This document shows, piece after piece, positions 42,292-52,400 of a stretch of 64,000 nucleotides of DNA (positions are counted from its first letter, which is position 1; every line of letters begins with the position of its first letter). This DNA comes from Verrucomicrobiota bacterium (lineage in GTDB: Bacteria > Verrucomicrobiota > Verrucomicrobiia > Chthoniobacterales > Chthoniobacteraceae). The notes beneath the pieces were generated by a model. The model saw nothing but the letters and a program-made list of their open reading frames with translations. It did no database searches and was not told the origin of the DNA. The position numbers and the translations under genes are program-made. Location of the stretch: NCBI GenBank assembly GCA_009885995.1, contig VFJQ01000019.1, positions 34,472 to 98,471 of the forward strand. The letters are read 5' to 3'.

Positions 42292-43401
42292 GTGAATCTG
42301 CCCGACTTCACACAACCCGATCTCCGCTCGCCCGCGCTGCGCCGCTTCGCTGCGCTGCTCGATCCGCTTGACGACGCGCGCCTCTCCGCGCTCGCCGCCG
42401 ACTCCGCCGCGCTCACGCGCAAACATTTCGGCCGCGCCATCCGCCTCTTCGCGCCGCTCTACGTCTCGAACGAGTGCATCAACAACTGCGCCTACTGCGG
42501 CTTCTCGCGCGACAATGCCATCCTGCGCGTGACGCTCGACGTGGCCGAAGTCGTGCGCGAAGCGCGGCATCTCGTCGCGGAAGGTTTTCGCAACATCCTG
42601 CTCGTCGCCGGCGAACACCCGAAGTTCGTCAGCAATGGCTACCTCGAAGCGTGCGTCCGCGCCCTCGCGGCAGAAGTGCCAAGCGTCGCGCTCGAGGTCG
42701 CACCGATGGAAACCGACGAATACGTCACACTCGTGCGCGCCGGAGCCGAGGGGCTCGTCGTGTATCAGGAAACATACGATCGCGAGACCTACGCGCGCCT
42801 TCACACCGCCGGTCCGAAGCGCGACTACGATTGGCGGCTCGCCTGCCCGGAGCGCGCCTATGCGGGCGGCTTCCGGCGCATCGGTATCGGCGCGCTGCTC
42901 GGACTCACCGACTGGCGCCGCGAGGCGCTCGCCCTCGCCGCGCATCTCGATCACCTGCTGCGCCGCTGCTGGAAAGCGCAGCTCACCGTGAGTCTCCCGC
43001 GGCTGCGCCCGTGCGCCGGCAGCTTCGCGCCCACGCATCCCGTCGCCGATCGCGATTTCATCCAGCTCCTCTGCGCCTTCCGCGTCTGCTTTCCGCAAGT
43101 CGGCCTCGTGCTCAGCACGCGCGAACCCGCCCCGCTCCGCGACGCGCTGCTGCCGCTCGGCATCACCATGATGAGCGCCGGCAGCCACACCGAGCCCGGC
43201 GGCTACACCGGCCAGGGCAAGGCCGACCTGCACCTCACCGTCCGCGGCCGCATGGTCGAGCCGGAGTTCGCCGCCGAGCACGCCACGGGACAGTTCGAGA
43301 TTTCCGACGACCGCTCCCCCGCCGAGATCGCCGCGCTCCTGCGCGCACACGGTTTCGATCCCGTGTGGAAGGACTGGGACGCCGCGATCCTCACGCCGTG
43401 A
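42292..43401 (+). CDS. thiH: 2-iminoacetate synthase ThiH
   Basis: This 369-residue radical SAM enzyme has the cluster motif CINNCAYCGFSR and the C-terminal ThiH domain (MSAGSHTEPGGY). By family it cleaves tyrosine to dehydroglycine and p-cresol for the thiazole ring of thiamin. The GTG at 42292 is preferred over a TTG at 42256 because it gives a typical length. It is followed by thiS with a 4-bp GTGA overlap. thiG and thiF are not in this window. Confidence 0.93.
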   Translation: MNLPDFTQPDLRSPALRRFAALLDPLDDARLSALAADSAALTRKHFGRAIRLFAPLYVSNECINNCAYCGFSRDNAILRVTLDVAEVVREARHLVAEGFRNILLVAGEHPKFVSNGYLEACVRALAAEVPSVALEVAPMETDEYVTLVRAGAEGLVVYQETYDRETYARLHTAGPKRDYDWRLACPERAYAGGFRRIGIGALLGLTDWRREALALAAHLDHLLRRCWKAQLTVSLPRLRPCAGSFAPTHPVADRDFIQLLCAFRVCFPQVGLVLSTREPAPLRDALLPLGITMMSAGSHTEPGGYTGQGKADLHLTVRGRMVEPEFAAEHATGQFEISDDRSPAEIAALLRAHGFDPVWKDWDAAILTP

Positions 43402-43595
43402 AGATCACGCTGAACGGCGATCCGCACGACTCCGCAGCAAGCACGATCGCCGAGTTGGTCGATACGCTCGGACTTCCCGCGCCGACGCTGCTCATCGAGC
43501 ACAACGGCACCGCGCTCCGCCGCGACGAGTGGCCCGCAACCGCGGTGAGTGAAGGCGACCGCGTCGAGGTGCTGCGCATCGCTGCGGGCGGCTAG
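43398..43595 (+). CDS. thiS: Thiamin sulfur carrier ThiS
   Basis: The 65-residue beta-grasp protein begins VKITLNGDPHD and ends in Gly-Gly (RIAAGG), the thiocarboxylate site used in thiazole synthesis. It overlaps thiH by 4 bp, confirming the thiamin role. It is distinct from the longer carrier at 14857-15129, so the window carries two ThiS-type carriers for different pathways. Its stop overlaps that of the convergent polymerase gene (CTAG). Confidence 0.92.
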   Translation: MKITLNGDPHDSAASTIAELVDTLGLPAPTLLIEHNGTALRRDEWPATAVSEGDRVEVLRIAAGG

Positions 43596-44974
43596 TGATC
43601 GCGCTGCGGCGGCGCGCGAAAGGACGCGAGCACTTCCTCGAAATCCTCCAGCTCAGGCACGCGATTGAAGGCGATCTTCGTGCCGGTGAAGCTGCTGCCT
43701 TCGCCGGGGACGATGCCCGTCGTGACCGCGTCGCGCCCGTAGCGACTCGTGATTTGATCGATGGCCGCCGAGAGCCGCGCCCGCTTCGCCTTCATCTCCG
43801 CCGCGGCTTGCGGATCGACACGCGGACGGTCGAGCAAGCTGAGTTGCTCGGCGTTCGACGCAGGCGTGAGGCGATGCAGCGTGACGCTGACCTTTTTCAC
43901 CGCGGCGTGAGCAGTCTGCTCCATCAGTTCCGTCCAGAGCCGCGTGAAGACCTCCTGCATCGTCGTGCTGTCGCTCACGTCGGCGAGGCGCGCTTCGAGC
44001 GAATGGCGCGGCCCGCTCGCGAGCCGCACGCTGAGGCTGACCGCGCCGGCGACGTAATCCATCCGCCGCAAGCGACTCGCCGCCTTCAACAGCAACCGCC
44101 GCCCCACCGCTTCGGCGAACTGCGCAGGCCGCTGCTCCGGCGCGAGCACATGACTGTGCCCCACGCTGCCGCGCTGCGTCGGCTCGTCCGGGATTTCCAC
44201 GCCGCGCAGCGCATACCACAGCCGCTCGCCTTGCACGCTGCCCCACAGGCCGCGCATCTGCTTCGGCGCGCACTGCCACAGCTCCTCGAAGGTGAGGATG
44301 CCCGCCTCGCGCAGCCGCCGCTCCATGTTCGGCCCGATGCCCGGCACATCGCGCGGGACGATGTGCATGAGCGCGCCGGGCAAGTCGCGCGGATGCAACG
44401 CCACGAGGCCGTCGGGCTTTTGCAAATCCGTCGCGATCTTGGCGAGGAAGCGATTCGTCGAGAGGCCGATCGAGCAGGTGAGGCACACACCGACATTCCG
44501 CGCGAGGCCGGCTTTGATCTGCCTCGCGAGCGCGAGCGCGTTTTCCGGCTCGCGCCATTTTCCGGTGAGTTGGCAGGAGAGTTCGTCGATCGACGCCGTC
44601 TTAAAAATCGGCAGGTGATGATCGACCTCCTCCAGCACCCGATGGTGGTAGCGCACATATACGTCGTGCCGTGCGAGCACGATCCGCAACTGCGGGCAGC
44701 GTGAGCGCGCCTCCTTGATCATCGTGCCCGTCTTGATCCCAAACGCCTTCGCCTCGTAGCTCGCCGCGATGGCGCAGGTGTAGTCCGTCTCGACCGGCAC
44801 CACCGCCACCGGCAGACCGCGCAGTTCAGGCCGCTCCTGCTGCTCGACGCTCGCGAAGTAGCTGTTCAAGTCGAGGAAGAGCCAGTCGAACGCGACCGGC
44901 CCCGTGCCGAGCAGCGCCGCGCCGCGCACGGCTTGCGCGAGGAGCGTATCGCGATGGGTTTCGAGCGGTTTCAC
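43592..44974 (-). CDS. dinB: Y-family DNA polymerase (DinB-like)
   Basis: The 460-residue protein has Y-family motifs: LDLNSYFASVEQQ (first carboxylate), SYEAKAFGIKTGTM, TASIDELSCQL (catalytic acidic pair), SIGLSTNRFLAKIAT and the helix-hairpin-helix VPGIGPNMERRL. By family it copies past damaged DNA. It is longer than E. coli DinB (351) because of an extra C-terminal segment. The start is GTG at 44974, 36 bp after gatB. It ends by overlapping thiS by 4 bp. Confidence 0.92.
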   Translation of the reverse strand: MKPLETHRDTLLAQAVRGAALLGTGPVAFDWLFLDLNSYFASVEQQERPELRGLPVAVVPVETDYTCAIAASYEAKAFGIKTGTMIKEARSRCPQLRIVLARHDVYVRYHHRVLEEVDHHLPIFKTASIDELSCQLTGKWREPENALALARQIKAGLARNVGVCLTCSIGLSTNRFLAKIATDLQKPDGLVALHPRDLPGALMHIVPRDVPGIGPNMERRLREAGILTFEELWQCAPKQMRGLWGSVQGERLWYALRGVEIPDEPTQRGSVGHSHVLAPEQRPAQFAEAVGRRLLLKAASRLRRMDYVAGAVSLSVRLASGPRHSLEARLADVSDSTTMQEVFTRLWTELMEQTAHAAVKKVSVTLHRLTPASNAEQLSLLDRPRVDPQAAAEMKAKRARLSAAIDQITSRYGRDAVTTGIVPGEGSSFTGTKIAFNRVPELEDFEEVLASFRAPPQRDH

Positions 44975-45010
44975 AACCGCGAGGATAAGCCCGCGTCCCA
45001 GCCCCGCCAG

Positions 45011-46462
45011 CTACTCGGCGAGGAGTTTTTCGAGCACCTGGCTGACGACGACCGGGTTGGCTTTGCCTTGGGAAAGTTTCATCACTTGGCCTTTGACGGA
45101 GTTGATCGCCTGGAGTTTGCCGGCTTTGTATTCGGCGACGGCTTTGGGGCTGTTGGCGATGGCCTGCTGGCAGAGCGCCTCGATCGCGCCGCTGTCGCTC
45201 TCCTGCTTGAGCCCACGCTCCTCGACGATCTGCGCAGCGGGCGCGCCGGTGGCAAACATGGCGGCGAAGACTTCCTTGCCTTGCGACGAGCTGATCGTGC
45301 CGGCGTCGATGAGGTTCACGAGTTCGTCGAGCGCGTGCGCGCTGATGGGGCAATCGACGATCGTCTTCTCCGCGGTGGTCAGCGCGCTGAGCAGATCGTT
45401 GATGATCCAGTTCGCGACGTTCTTCGGCTTCCGCGCGCTCTTCGCGGCGGCGTCGAAGTAATCGGCGAGTGCCTTCTCGCTGGCGAGCACGCTGGCGTCG
45501 TAGGGCGTCACGCCGAAGTCGCGCACGAAGCGGTCGCGTTTCTCGTGCGGCAGCTCGGGGCGGCGCGTGCGGACTTCATCCATGAAGACGCTCGTATCGA
45601 CCGGCAGCAGATCGGGATCGGGGAAGTAGCGGTAATCGTGCGCGCTTTCCTTGCTGCGCATCTCGAAGGTCTGCGCGGAGTCGTCGTCCCAGCGGCGCGT
45701 GGACTGCACGAGGCGCTCGCCTTTCTGCACGGCGGCGATCTGGCGCTCGATCTCGTAGGCGACCGCGCGGCGCACGGCGCTGATCGAGTTCATGTTCTTG
45801 ATCTCGATCTTCACGCCGAGCGGCGCGCCGGGCTCGGCGACGGACACATTGCAGTCGCAGCGGAGCTGGCCTTTCTCCATGTCCGCATCGCTCACGCCGC
45901 CGTAGATGAGGATCTGCTGGAGCGCGATGAGGTAGGCGAAGGCTTCCTCCGGGCTCGCGATGTCGGGCTCGCTCACGATCTCCATGAGCGGCGTGCCGGC
46001 GCGGTTGAAATCGATGCCGGTGCTGGACTCGAAGTGCTGCGACTTCGCCACGTCTTCCTCGAGATGGATGCGCGTGAGCCGCACCGTCTTGCCGGGGTTC
46101 ACGATGCTCTTCTGCGCGTCCTTCGGATACGCGAACTCATTCAGCGGCACGCCGCCGCCGACGCAGAGCGGCTGGTCGTATTGCGTGATCTGGTAGTTCT
46201 TCGGCATGTCCGGGTAGAAGTAATTCTTCCGGTCGAATTTGCAGACCTCGGGCACCGCGCAGCCGAGCATGAGGCCGGTGAGCGCGGTCATCTCCAGCGC
46301 CGCGCGGTTCATCACCGGCAGCGCGCCGGGGTAGCCGAGGCAAACGGGGCAGACACGCGTATTCGGCTCGGCGCCGAATTCGACCGCGCAGCCGCAAAAC
46401 ATTTTGCTGCGCGTCTTGAGCTGGACGTGGACTTCGAGGCCGATGGTCGGGATGAGAGGCAT
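45011..46462 (-). CDS. gatB: Aspartyl/glutamyl-tRNA amidotransferase subunit B
   Basis: The 483-residue GatB starts LIPTIGLEVHVQLKT, has a zinc-type cluster (CGCAVEF, CPVCLGYPG), RAGTPLMEIVSEPD and the YRYFPDPDL segment, and ends with the helical Yqey-like tail domain (QVLEKLLAE). By family it binds Glu-tRNA(Gln)/Asp-tRNA(Asn) in GatCAB, and kinases/amidates the acid for genomes lacking GlnRS or AsnRS. gatA and gatC are elsewhere. The ATG at 46462 gives the standard N terminus; the long frame upstream is spurious. Confidence 0.96.
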   Translation of the reverse strand: MPLIPTIGLEVHVQLKTRSKMFCGCAVEFGAEPNTRVCPVCLGYPGALPVMNRAALEMTALTGLMLGCAVPEVCKFDRKNYFYPDMPKNYQITQYDQPLCVGGGVPLNEFAYPKDAQKSIVNPGKTVRLTRIHLEEDVAKSQHFESSTGIDFNRAGTPLMEIVSEPDIASPEEAFAYLIALQQILIYGGVSDADMEKGQLRCDCNVSVAEPGAPLGVKIEIKNMNSISAVRRAVAYEIERQIAAVQKGERLVQSTRRWDDDSAQTFEMRSKESAHDYRYFPDPDLLPVDTSVFMDEVRTRRPELPHEKRDRFVRDFGVTPYDASVLASEKALADYFDAAAKSARKPKNVANWIINDLLSALTTAEKTIVDCPISAHALDELVNLIDAGTISSSQGKEVFAAMFATGAPAAQIVEERGLKQESDSGAIEALCQQAIANSPKAVAEYKAGKLQAINSVKGQVMKLSQGKANPVVVSQVLEKLLAE

Positions 46463-46499
46463 GAGGCGACGGACGAAATCGGCAACAATCGCCGAAAGC

Positions 46500-47108
46500 T
46501 CAAGGCTGGATTCGGACCGAAGTCCCGCGCCAGATCGGGAACGACAAGCCGCCGACCGACGCCTCCGCTTCGGCAAACTGCGCTTGCAGCGATGCAGGCA
46601 GACGGTCCCGCACCGTCGTCGTGAGCAGGATTTCGTCCGCGACCGCGAGATCCTCGCCGAGCTTGAACGCCACGTTGACCGCATCGCCGAAGCAATCCCG
46701 GCCCGCGACGAGGAGGATGCGCCCGAAATCGATCCCGATGCTCGCCGCGAGCGGGATCGGACCAGGGTTGGCCACGCGCTCGGCCATGAGCGCCGCGTTG
46801 ATGGCCTGCGCGGCCTGCAACGCATCCGAAGGCTCGACGAAAAGCGCGACCAGATCGTCCGCCTGCGCTTTCACGACCTCTCCGCGATGCGCTTCCACGA
46901 TAGGCACGCTCAAGCGCAACATCCGCCGCACCTGCCCGAGATAGGACACGATCCCGCTGCGCCGCACGTTCAGGGAGAAGCCGCTCATATCGAGCGCCAG
47001 CACCGCCCGCTCGACTCCAAATGCGCCCCAGATCTCCGCCTCGATCGCGGGACGTTCCTCGGGCGGGACGGCGACGAACTTGTCCAGCAAGGCGAGAAAT
47101 TTCTGCAT
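46500..47108 (-). CDS. Class III nucleotidyl cyclase domain protein (possibly degenerate)
   Basis: This 202-residue protein is a lone guanylate/adenylate cyclase catalytic domain. Both metal aspartates are seen (LALDMSGFS; KAQADDLVAL), with the region FGDAVNVAFKL late. In active cyclases the last motif is usually NxAARL; here the transition-state Arg appears as Lys, so activity may be weak or lost. No sensor domain is attached. It lies between cvpA (3 bp) and gatB (37 bp) on one strand. Function is uncertain. Confidence 0.78.
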   Translation of the reverse strand: MQKFLALLDKFVAVPPEERPAIEAEIWGAFGVERAVLALDMSGFSLNVRRSGIVSYLGQVRRMLRLSVPIVEAHRGEVVKAQADDLVALFVEPSDALQAAQAINAALMAERVANPGPIPLAASIGIDFGRILLVAGRDCFGDAVNVAFKLGEDLAVADEILLTTTVRDRLPASLQAQFAEAEASVGGLSFPIWRGTSVRIQP

Positions 47109-47111
47109 CGG

Positions 47112-47930
47112 CTATCGGGAGTTGGGGACGGTTCGATGACGGCCATCCACGAGCGCGGAGTCGAGCGCTTTCCGGAGATCGAGGCCGCCGAGCAGCCGCG
47201 CTACTTCGGGGTCGTTCGCGGCTTCGACGAGCTTCGGGTTCCGCAGGAGGGAAAGGTAATCGCCATCGCGCAGCGCGCGCCACACCTCGGCGTCGTCACG
47301 CAGGGCGAGGATCTTTGGGTGCGCGGAGACACGGCGCACGTCGCGGTCGCTGCTGAAGCGCTCGATCCCGGCGGGGCTGGACGCGAGGCGGCCGACTTTC
47401 CCGAGCGTCTCATAGACCGGCTCCGGCACGGGATCGACCGCGCGCATCGCTACGCCGGCCGGGCCTTTCTCGAGCGAGCGCTTCACCGCGGAGAGTTCGT
47501 GCGTGCCGCCATCGATCGAGCCGAGCACGCGGATCGCCACCGCACACACGAGCACGAGGAAGGCGCCGAACCCCGCGCCGAGCACCGCCCCCGCGAGGCC
47601 GAAGCCCCAGCGCACCAGCCCCACGCTCTGCTGCGCCGTGCGCTTGAAAAGCACGCCGCAGACGATGGCGAACGCCACATACACCACGAGCCCGATCACC
47701 CCGCCGCCGATGAGCGTGAGGACGCTATCCGGGAAGCCCAGCGGACGCAGCACCGGGATGAGGAAGCCGCCGAGCAGCCACCCCGCGGCATACGCCACCA
47801 CGAGCGCCACGATGCTCAGCACCTGCCGCACGATCCCCAGCCGCCAGCCGCGCCACGCGCTGAACAGCACGAGCGCCACGGCGCCGAGAACGAGAATCGC
47901 CTGCCAGTGATCGGGGGCGGTCTGAGACAT
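47112..47930 (-). CDS. cvpA: CvpA family membrane protein
   Basis: The 272-residue protein has four N-terminal membrane helices in the CvpA pattern (AWRGWRLGIVRQVLSIVALV), then a soluble tail of about 120 residues. CvpA proteins are linked to colicin V production and envelope stress, though their molecular role is not defined. The tail is longer than in E. coli CvpA (162). It is the first gene of a leftward run cvpA-cyclase-gatB-dinB. Confidence 0.85.
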   Translation of the reverse strand: MSQTAPDHWQAILVLGAVALVLFSAWRGWRLGIVRQVLSIVALVVAYAAGWLLGGFLIPVLRPLGFPDSVLTLIGGGVIGLVVYVAFAIVCGVLFKRTAQQSVGLVRWGFGLAGAVLGAGFGAFLVLVCAVAIRVLGSIDGGTHELSAVKRSLEKGPAGVAMRAVDPVPEPVYETLGKVGRLASSPAGIERFSSDRDVRRVSAHPKILALRDDAEVWRALRDGDYLSLLRNPKLVEAANDPEVARLLGGLDLRKALDSALVDGRHRTVPNSR

Positions 47931-48230
47931 GAAGCGCGCAGCTTTTCACGCAGCCCCCCGCAGCGCAACGGGCGTCTGGCTGCGCGCGCACGAGCATTGG
48001 CACTGCTCACCGGCAGCTGCACGCCTTCAAAGGCACCCTCTATCAGCACACCACGAGCGGCATTGGCCTCTTCCTCGGCGATGGGACGGGCCGCGTGGAA
48101 TTCCTCGCCGCGCCGTGATGGAGCACCAGCGTCCCGCTGGCCACTTACAGATGCGCGCAGCGCCATTTTTAAAAGTTGGCGGCTTCGCCGGGTTTCTCCG
48201 TGGCCGGCGGGACGCCGGCGCTCCATGCGC
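47931..48230. other. Intergenic region with a possible decayed frame
   Basis: This 300-bp space separates cvpA and aroC. A rightward frame (48012-48118) reads HRQLHAFKGTLYQHTTSGIG and ends in a stop, without a start codon; it may be a gene tail. The last part holds the palindrome described separately. No other feature was recognised. Confidence 0.35.
48120..48224. repeat. Imperfect palindrome after aroC
   Basis: Two 23-bp arms (GGAGCACCAGCGTCCCGCTG onward at 48120-48142 and its near complement at 48202-48224) differ at a few positions around a central GGGAC core. It starts 7 bp after the aroC stop on that gene's strand, so it may terminate aroC. The GGGACGCCGGCGCTCC core is typical of a dispersed REP-like family. 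Confidence 0.6.
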
Positions 48231-49313
48231 CTACCCCATCTGCGCCCGCTGCCGCAGCGCGTGATCGCATAGCACCAGCGCCGTCATTGCCTCGACCATC
48301 GGCACGGCGCGCGGGAGCACGCACGGGTCGTGACGCCCGCGCGCTTGCAACTCGGTGTCCTCGCCGGTCGTCGTCACCGTCTGCTGCGGCTTGAAGATGG
48401 TCGCGGTCGGCTTGAAGGCGACGCGGAAGAAGATCGGCTCGCCGTTGCTGATGCCGCCCTGGATGCCGCCGCTGCGATTCGTCGTCGTGCGCACGCGCTC
48501 GCCTTCCATGCGGAAGGCGTCGTTGTGCTCGCTGCCGCGCATCCGCGTGCCCGCGAAACCGCTGCCGATCTCGAAACCTTTCGTCGCCGGGAGCGAGAGC
48601 ATCGCCTTCGCCAGCTCGGCCTCCAGCTTGTCGAAGACCGGCTCGCCGAGCCCCGCCGGCACGCCGCGCACCACACACTCGATCACGCCGCCGACGGAGT
48701 CGCCGTCGCTGCGCACCTGCTTGATGAACTCGATCATCCGCTCCGCCATCGCCGCGTCCGGACAGCGCACGATGTTCGCCTCGACCTGCTCGAACTTCAC
48801 GCGCTCCACGTCCACGTCCGCGACGAGTTCGTGGATCGTCTTCACATACGCGACGATCTCCAGCGCGGGCGAAAACTGCGCGAGCACCTTCTTCGCGACC
48901 ACCGCCGCGGCGACGCGCCCGATCGTCTCGCGGGCCGACGCACGTCCCCCGCCCTGCCAGTTCCGGATGCCGTATTTCGCCTCGTAGGTGAAGTCGGCGT
49001 GCGACGGGCGAAAGGCCGTCTCCATCTCGCGATACGACTCGGGCCGCGCGTCCTTGTTCGTCACCGCGATGCAGATCGGCGTGCCGAGCGTCTTGCCCTC
49101 GAAGACCCCGCTCAGGATGCGCCCCTCGTCCTTCTCATCGCGCGGCGTCACGATCTCGCTCTGCCCCGGCCGGCGCCGGTCGAGGTCGCGCTGGATGTCC
49201 GCTTCGCTCAACTCGATCCGCGGCGGGCAGCCATCGATCACCACGCCCACGCCGCCGCCGTGGGATTCACCCCACGTCGAGATGCGGAAAAGCTGGCCGA
49301 GTTGGCTGGACAT
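48231..49313 (-). CDS. aroC: Chorismate synthase
   Basis: The 360-residue protein has all three chorismate-synthase signatures: [14 protein letters not shown] near residue 15, [12 protein letters not shown] and [10 protein letters not shown], and [14 protein letters not shown] near the C terminus. By family it converts EPSP to chorismate using reduced FMN, the last shared step of aromatic amino acid synthesis. The ATG at 49313 gives the standard N terminus [10 protein letters not shown]; the longer frame to 49628 is spurious. It reads away from the repeat protein over 100 bp. Confidence 0.96.
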   Translation of the reverse strand: MSSQLGQLFRISTWGESHGGGVGVVIDGCPPRIELSEADIQRDLDRRRPGQSEIVTPRDEKDEGRILSGVFEGKTLGTPICIAVTNKDARPESYREMETAFRPSHADFTYEAKYGIRNWQGGGRASARETIGRVAAAVVAKKVLAQFSPALEIVAYVKTIHELVADVDVERVKFEQVEANIVRCPDAAMAERMIEFIKQVRSDGDSVGGVIECVVRGVPAGLGEPVFDKLEAELAKAMLSLPATKGFEIGSGFAGTRMRGSEHNDAFRMEGERVRTTTNRSGGIQGGISNGEPIFFRVAFKPTATIFKPQQTVTTTGEDTELQARGRHDPCVLPRAVPMVEAMTALVLCDHALRQRAQMG

Positions 49314-49413
49314 AAAAGGCCGCGCAAACTGCGGAGCGCGCTCCGGGCTGGCAAGCGCAAAGGCGCTCCCCACGGCATTGCCTTCGCGCGAAAGCAGTCC
49401 ACTCTCGCGCGCC

Positions 49414-52400
49414 ATGCGCACACGGTCCCTCCTCCCGCTCCTCCTCTTCACCATCCTCGCTCGCGCTGATGTCCTCCCGCCGGCGCAGGACACCTCCTCG
49501 CTCAAGGGCAAGCTCACCGCCATCACCGGCAAAGCCACCACGCTCCCCGTCAGCGCCACGCGCAAGGGGTTCGTGCTTTTCAATCTCGGGAGCCTACCCG
49601 CCGATGTGCAGCCTGCGGACATCGTCAACGCGCGACTGCGCGTCTATTTCCCGTCCGCGAAAAGGCCCGGCGACATCGCCATCCACACCGTCACGGCCGC
49701 GTGGGATGAGACGAGCGCTGCGACCGAGCCAGGCATCTCAGCTTCGCCCGTCGCCATGTTCCCAGTGGAGACGGTCGTGGCGAAAAAGTTCGTCGAGGTC
49801 GATGTCACTGCCACCGTGCAGGCGTGGCGCGTGGGCACTATGGCGAACAGCGGCTTCGCCTTCGTCGCCAGCGGTATTACGAACGTCCGCCTCGGCGCGA
49901 AAGAAGGCTCTGGCAGCGGCTACCCTTGCGAGCTGGACGTGGAGATTGAGCGGGCGATCCCGGACGGCACCATCGGCACGACCCAAATTGCGGATGGCGC
50001 GGTGACGAATATGAAGCTCGTCACTCCCTCGCTCACCGTCACCGCCGGCACCGGACTGAGCGGCGGCGGCACCGTGGCGCTCGGGGGGAATGTGACCGTC
50101 TCCATCGGGTCGAACCTCGCCCTCGGCGGCACCACCACGGGCACCTTCAGCGGGGATGGAAGCGAACTTACGAATCTGAATGTCTCGATCGCCGTCGCGG
50201 ATGCGTCGATCGCAAATGCGAAGCTCGCAAACGCCGCGCTCACCGTCACCGCCGGCACTGGATTAACCGGCGGCGGCACCGTCGCGCTCGGCGGCACGAC
50301 GACGGTTTCTCTCGGCTCGGATCTGACGCTCGGGGGCACGACCACGGGCACCTTCATCGGCACCATGCTTCTGCTTTCGGGCACCGAGAATCTCGCGCCG
50401 CTGCGGCTGCAGGCTGGCACAAATCTCATCACCCCCGTCTTCGGCGCGGTCGAGTTCGATGGCACGAACCTCTTCCTGACCAACAACAACGCGAGCCCCA
50501 CGCGCAAGACCATCGCCTTCACCGACTCGACCGTCACAAGCGCGCAGATCGCTCCCGGCGCGGTGGGCAATTCGCAGTTGGCCCTCGACCTCACTCTCGG
50601 CGGCACCACCGCGGGCACCTTTAGCGGACCACTCACGGGCAATGTCACCGGCAATGTGTCGGGCAGTGCCGCGAGCTTCACCGGCTCGCTCACAGGCGAT
50701 GTCACCGGCACGCAAGGAGCCACCGCGATTTCCGATGGCACGGTCACCAGCAAGCTGCTGACCGGCTTCGCCTCGGGAGCTGGCACCGTCGCGGCCAGCG
50801 ATTCCATTCTCAGTGCCATCGGCAAACTCGATGGCAACGATGCGCTCAAGGCGCCGCTCGCCTCACCAACTTTCACCGGGACGGTCCTCCTGCCTACTGG
50901 GAGTGCGACCGCGCCGTCGTTGCGTTTGCAAAGCGGAGTGAACCTCGCCACGCCGAGCTTCGGCGCGATCGAGTTCGACGGCACGAACCTTTTCGTAACG
51001 AACAACAGCGCCAGCCCCACGCGCAAGACGCTCGCCTTCACGGATTCGACGATCACGGCTGCGCAGATTGCCACCGGCACAGTGACCAGTTCCCACCTCG
51101 TTTCCGACCTCGCATTGGGCGGCACGACGACGGGCAGCTTTAGCGGGTCGCTGACGGGCAACGTCACTGGAAATGTGTCGGGCAGCGCGGCGAGCTTTAC
51201 AGGCTCGCTCGCCGGAGACGTCACGGGCACGCAGGCGGAGACGGTCGTCAGCACGGTCGGCGGGGTCACCGCAGTAAATGTCGCTGCCGGGGTCAGCCTC
51301 GCCAATGCCGCAACCAGCGCCAACACCGCGAACACGCTCGTGCGGCGCGACCCCAGCGGCAATTTCTCTGCGGGCGCCATCACGATCGCCGGGAATCTGA
51401 ACCTACCCGCGACTACCAGCAACACGGCGGGAGTCATCACGCAGAATGGGAACCGCCTGATTCATAGCTTCGGCACGGGTAACTTTTTTGCGGGGAATAA
51501 TGCGGGTAATTTTCTCGTCACGGGCAGTGCCAACACAGCGGTTGGCACCTTTGCGCTTAGTTCAAACACGACCGGATTCAGCAATACGGCCATCGGCTCC
51601 AACACCCTCGCAACCAACACCGCGGGCACCAACAACACCGCCATCGGCACCAGCGCGCTTCGCTTCAACACAGGTGACAGTAATACCGCCACTGGTTCCG
51701 CCGCACTGCGCGCAAACACGACGGGCACTTTCAATACGGCGAATGGCACCAGCGCGCTGATCGCGAACACCACAGGCAGCAGCAATACCGCGGTCGGAGG
51801 CAATGCGCTCAGCGCCGCCACCACCGGTAGTTTCAACACGGCCGCCGGAGCCAGCACGTTGGAGAACAACACGACTGCGGGACGGAACGTAGCGATCGGC
51901 TACCGCGCTCTCACCACGCAGTCTTTCAGCGACTTGGATACTCCATGGAACAGCAACAATGTTGCGGTGGGTTACGAGGCCCTGAGAGACAATCAGCCGA
52001 CTTCTACCACCAACGGAAATGCAAACACGGCAATCGGCACCGGTGCGCTTCAAGCCAACACGACGGGCAGTCGCAACACCGCCGCCGGCTACCAGGCGCT
52101 CTCTTCCAACACGACGGCTATTGAGAACACGGCCACAGGCTACCAAGCACTCCAGGCCAACACGACGGGCACTTTCAATACGGCCAGCGGCTACCAAGCG
52201 CTTCAGTTCAACACAACGGCCGGCAGCAACACAGCCGTCGGTTGGAGCGCGCTCTTGCAGAATACGACGGGCGGCAACAATACGGCGAATGGTCGTAGTG
52301 CGCTTCAGAACAACACGACCGCTGGGAACAACGTGGCGATCGGCAGGGATGCGTTGCTAACCCAATCGTTCAGCAACTCGAACACCGCGTGGATCAGCAA

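Noticed and set aside
43592..43595. Frameshift between thiS and the polymerase
   Set aside because: The CTAG overlap is just the two convergent stop codons sharing bases.
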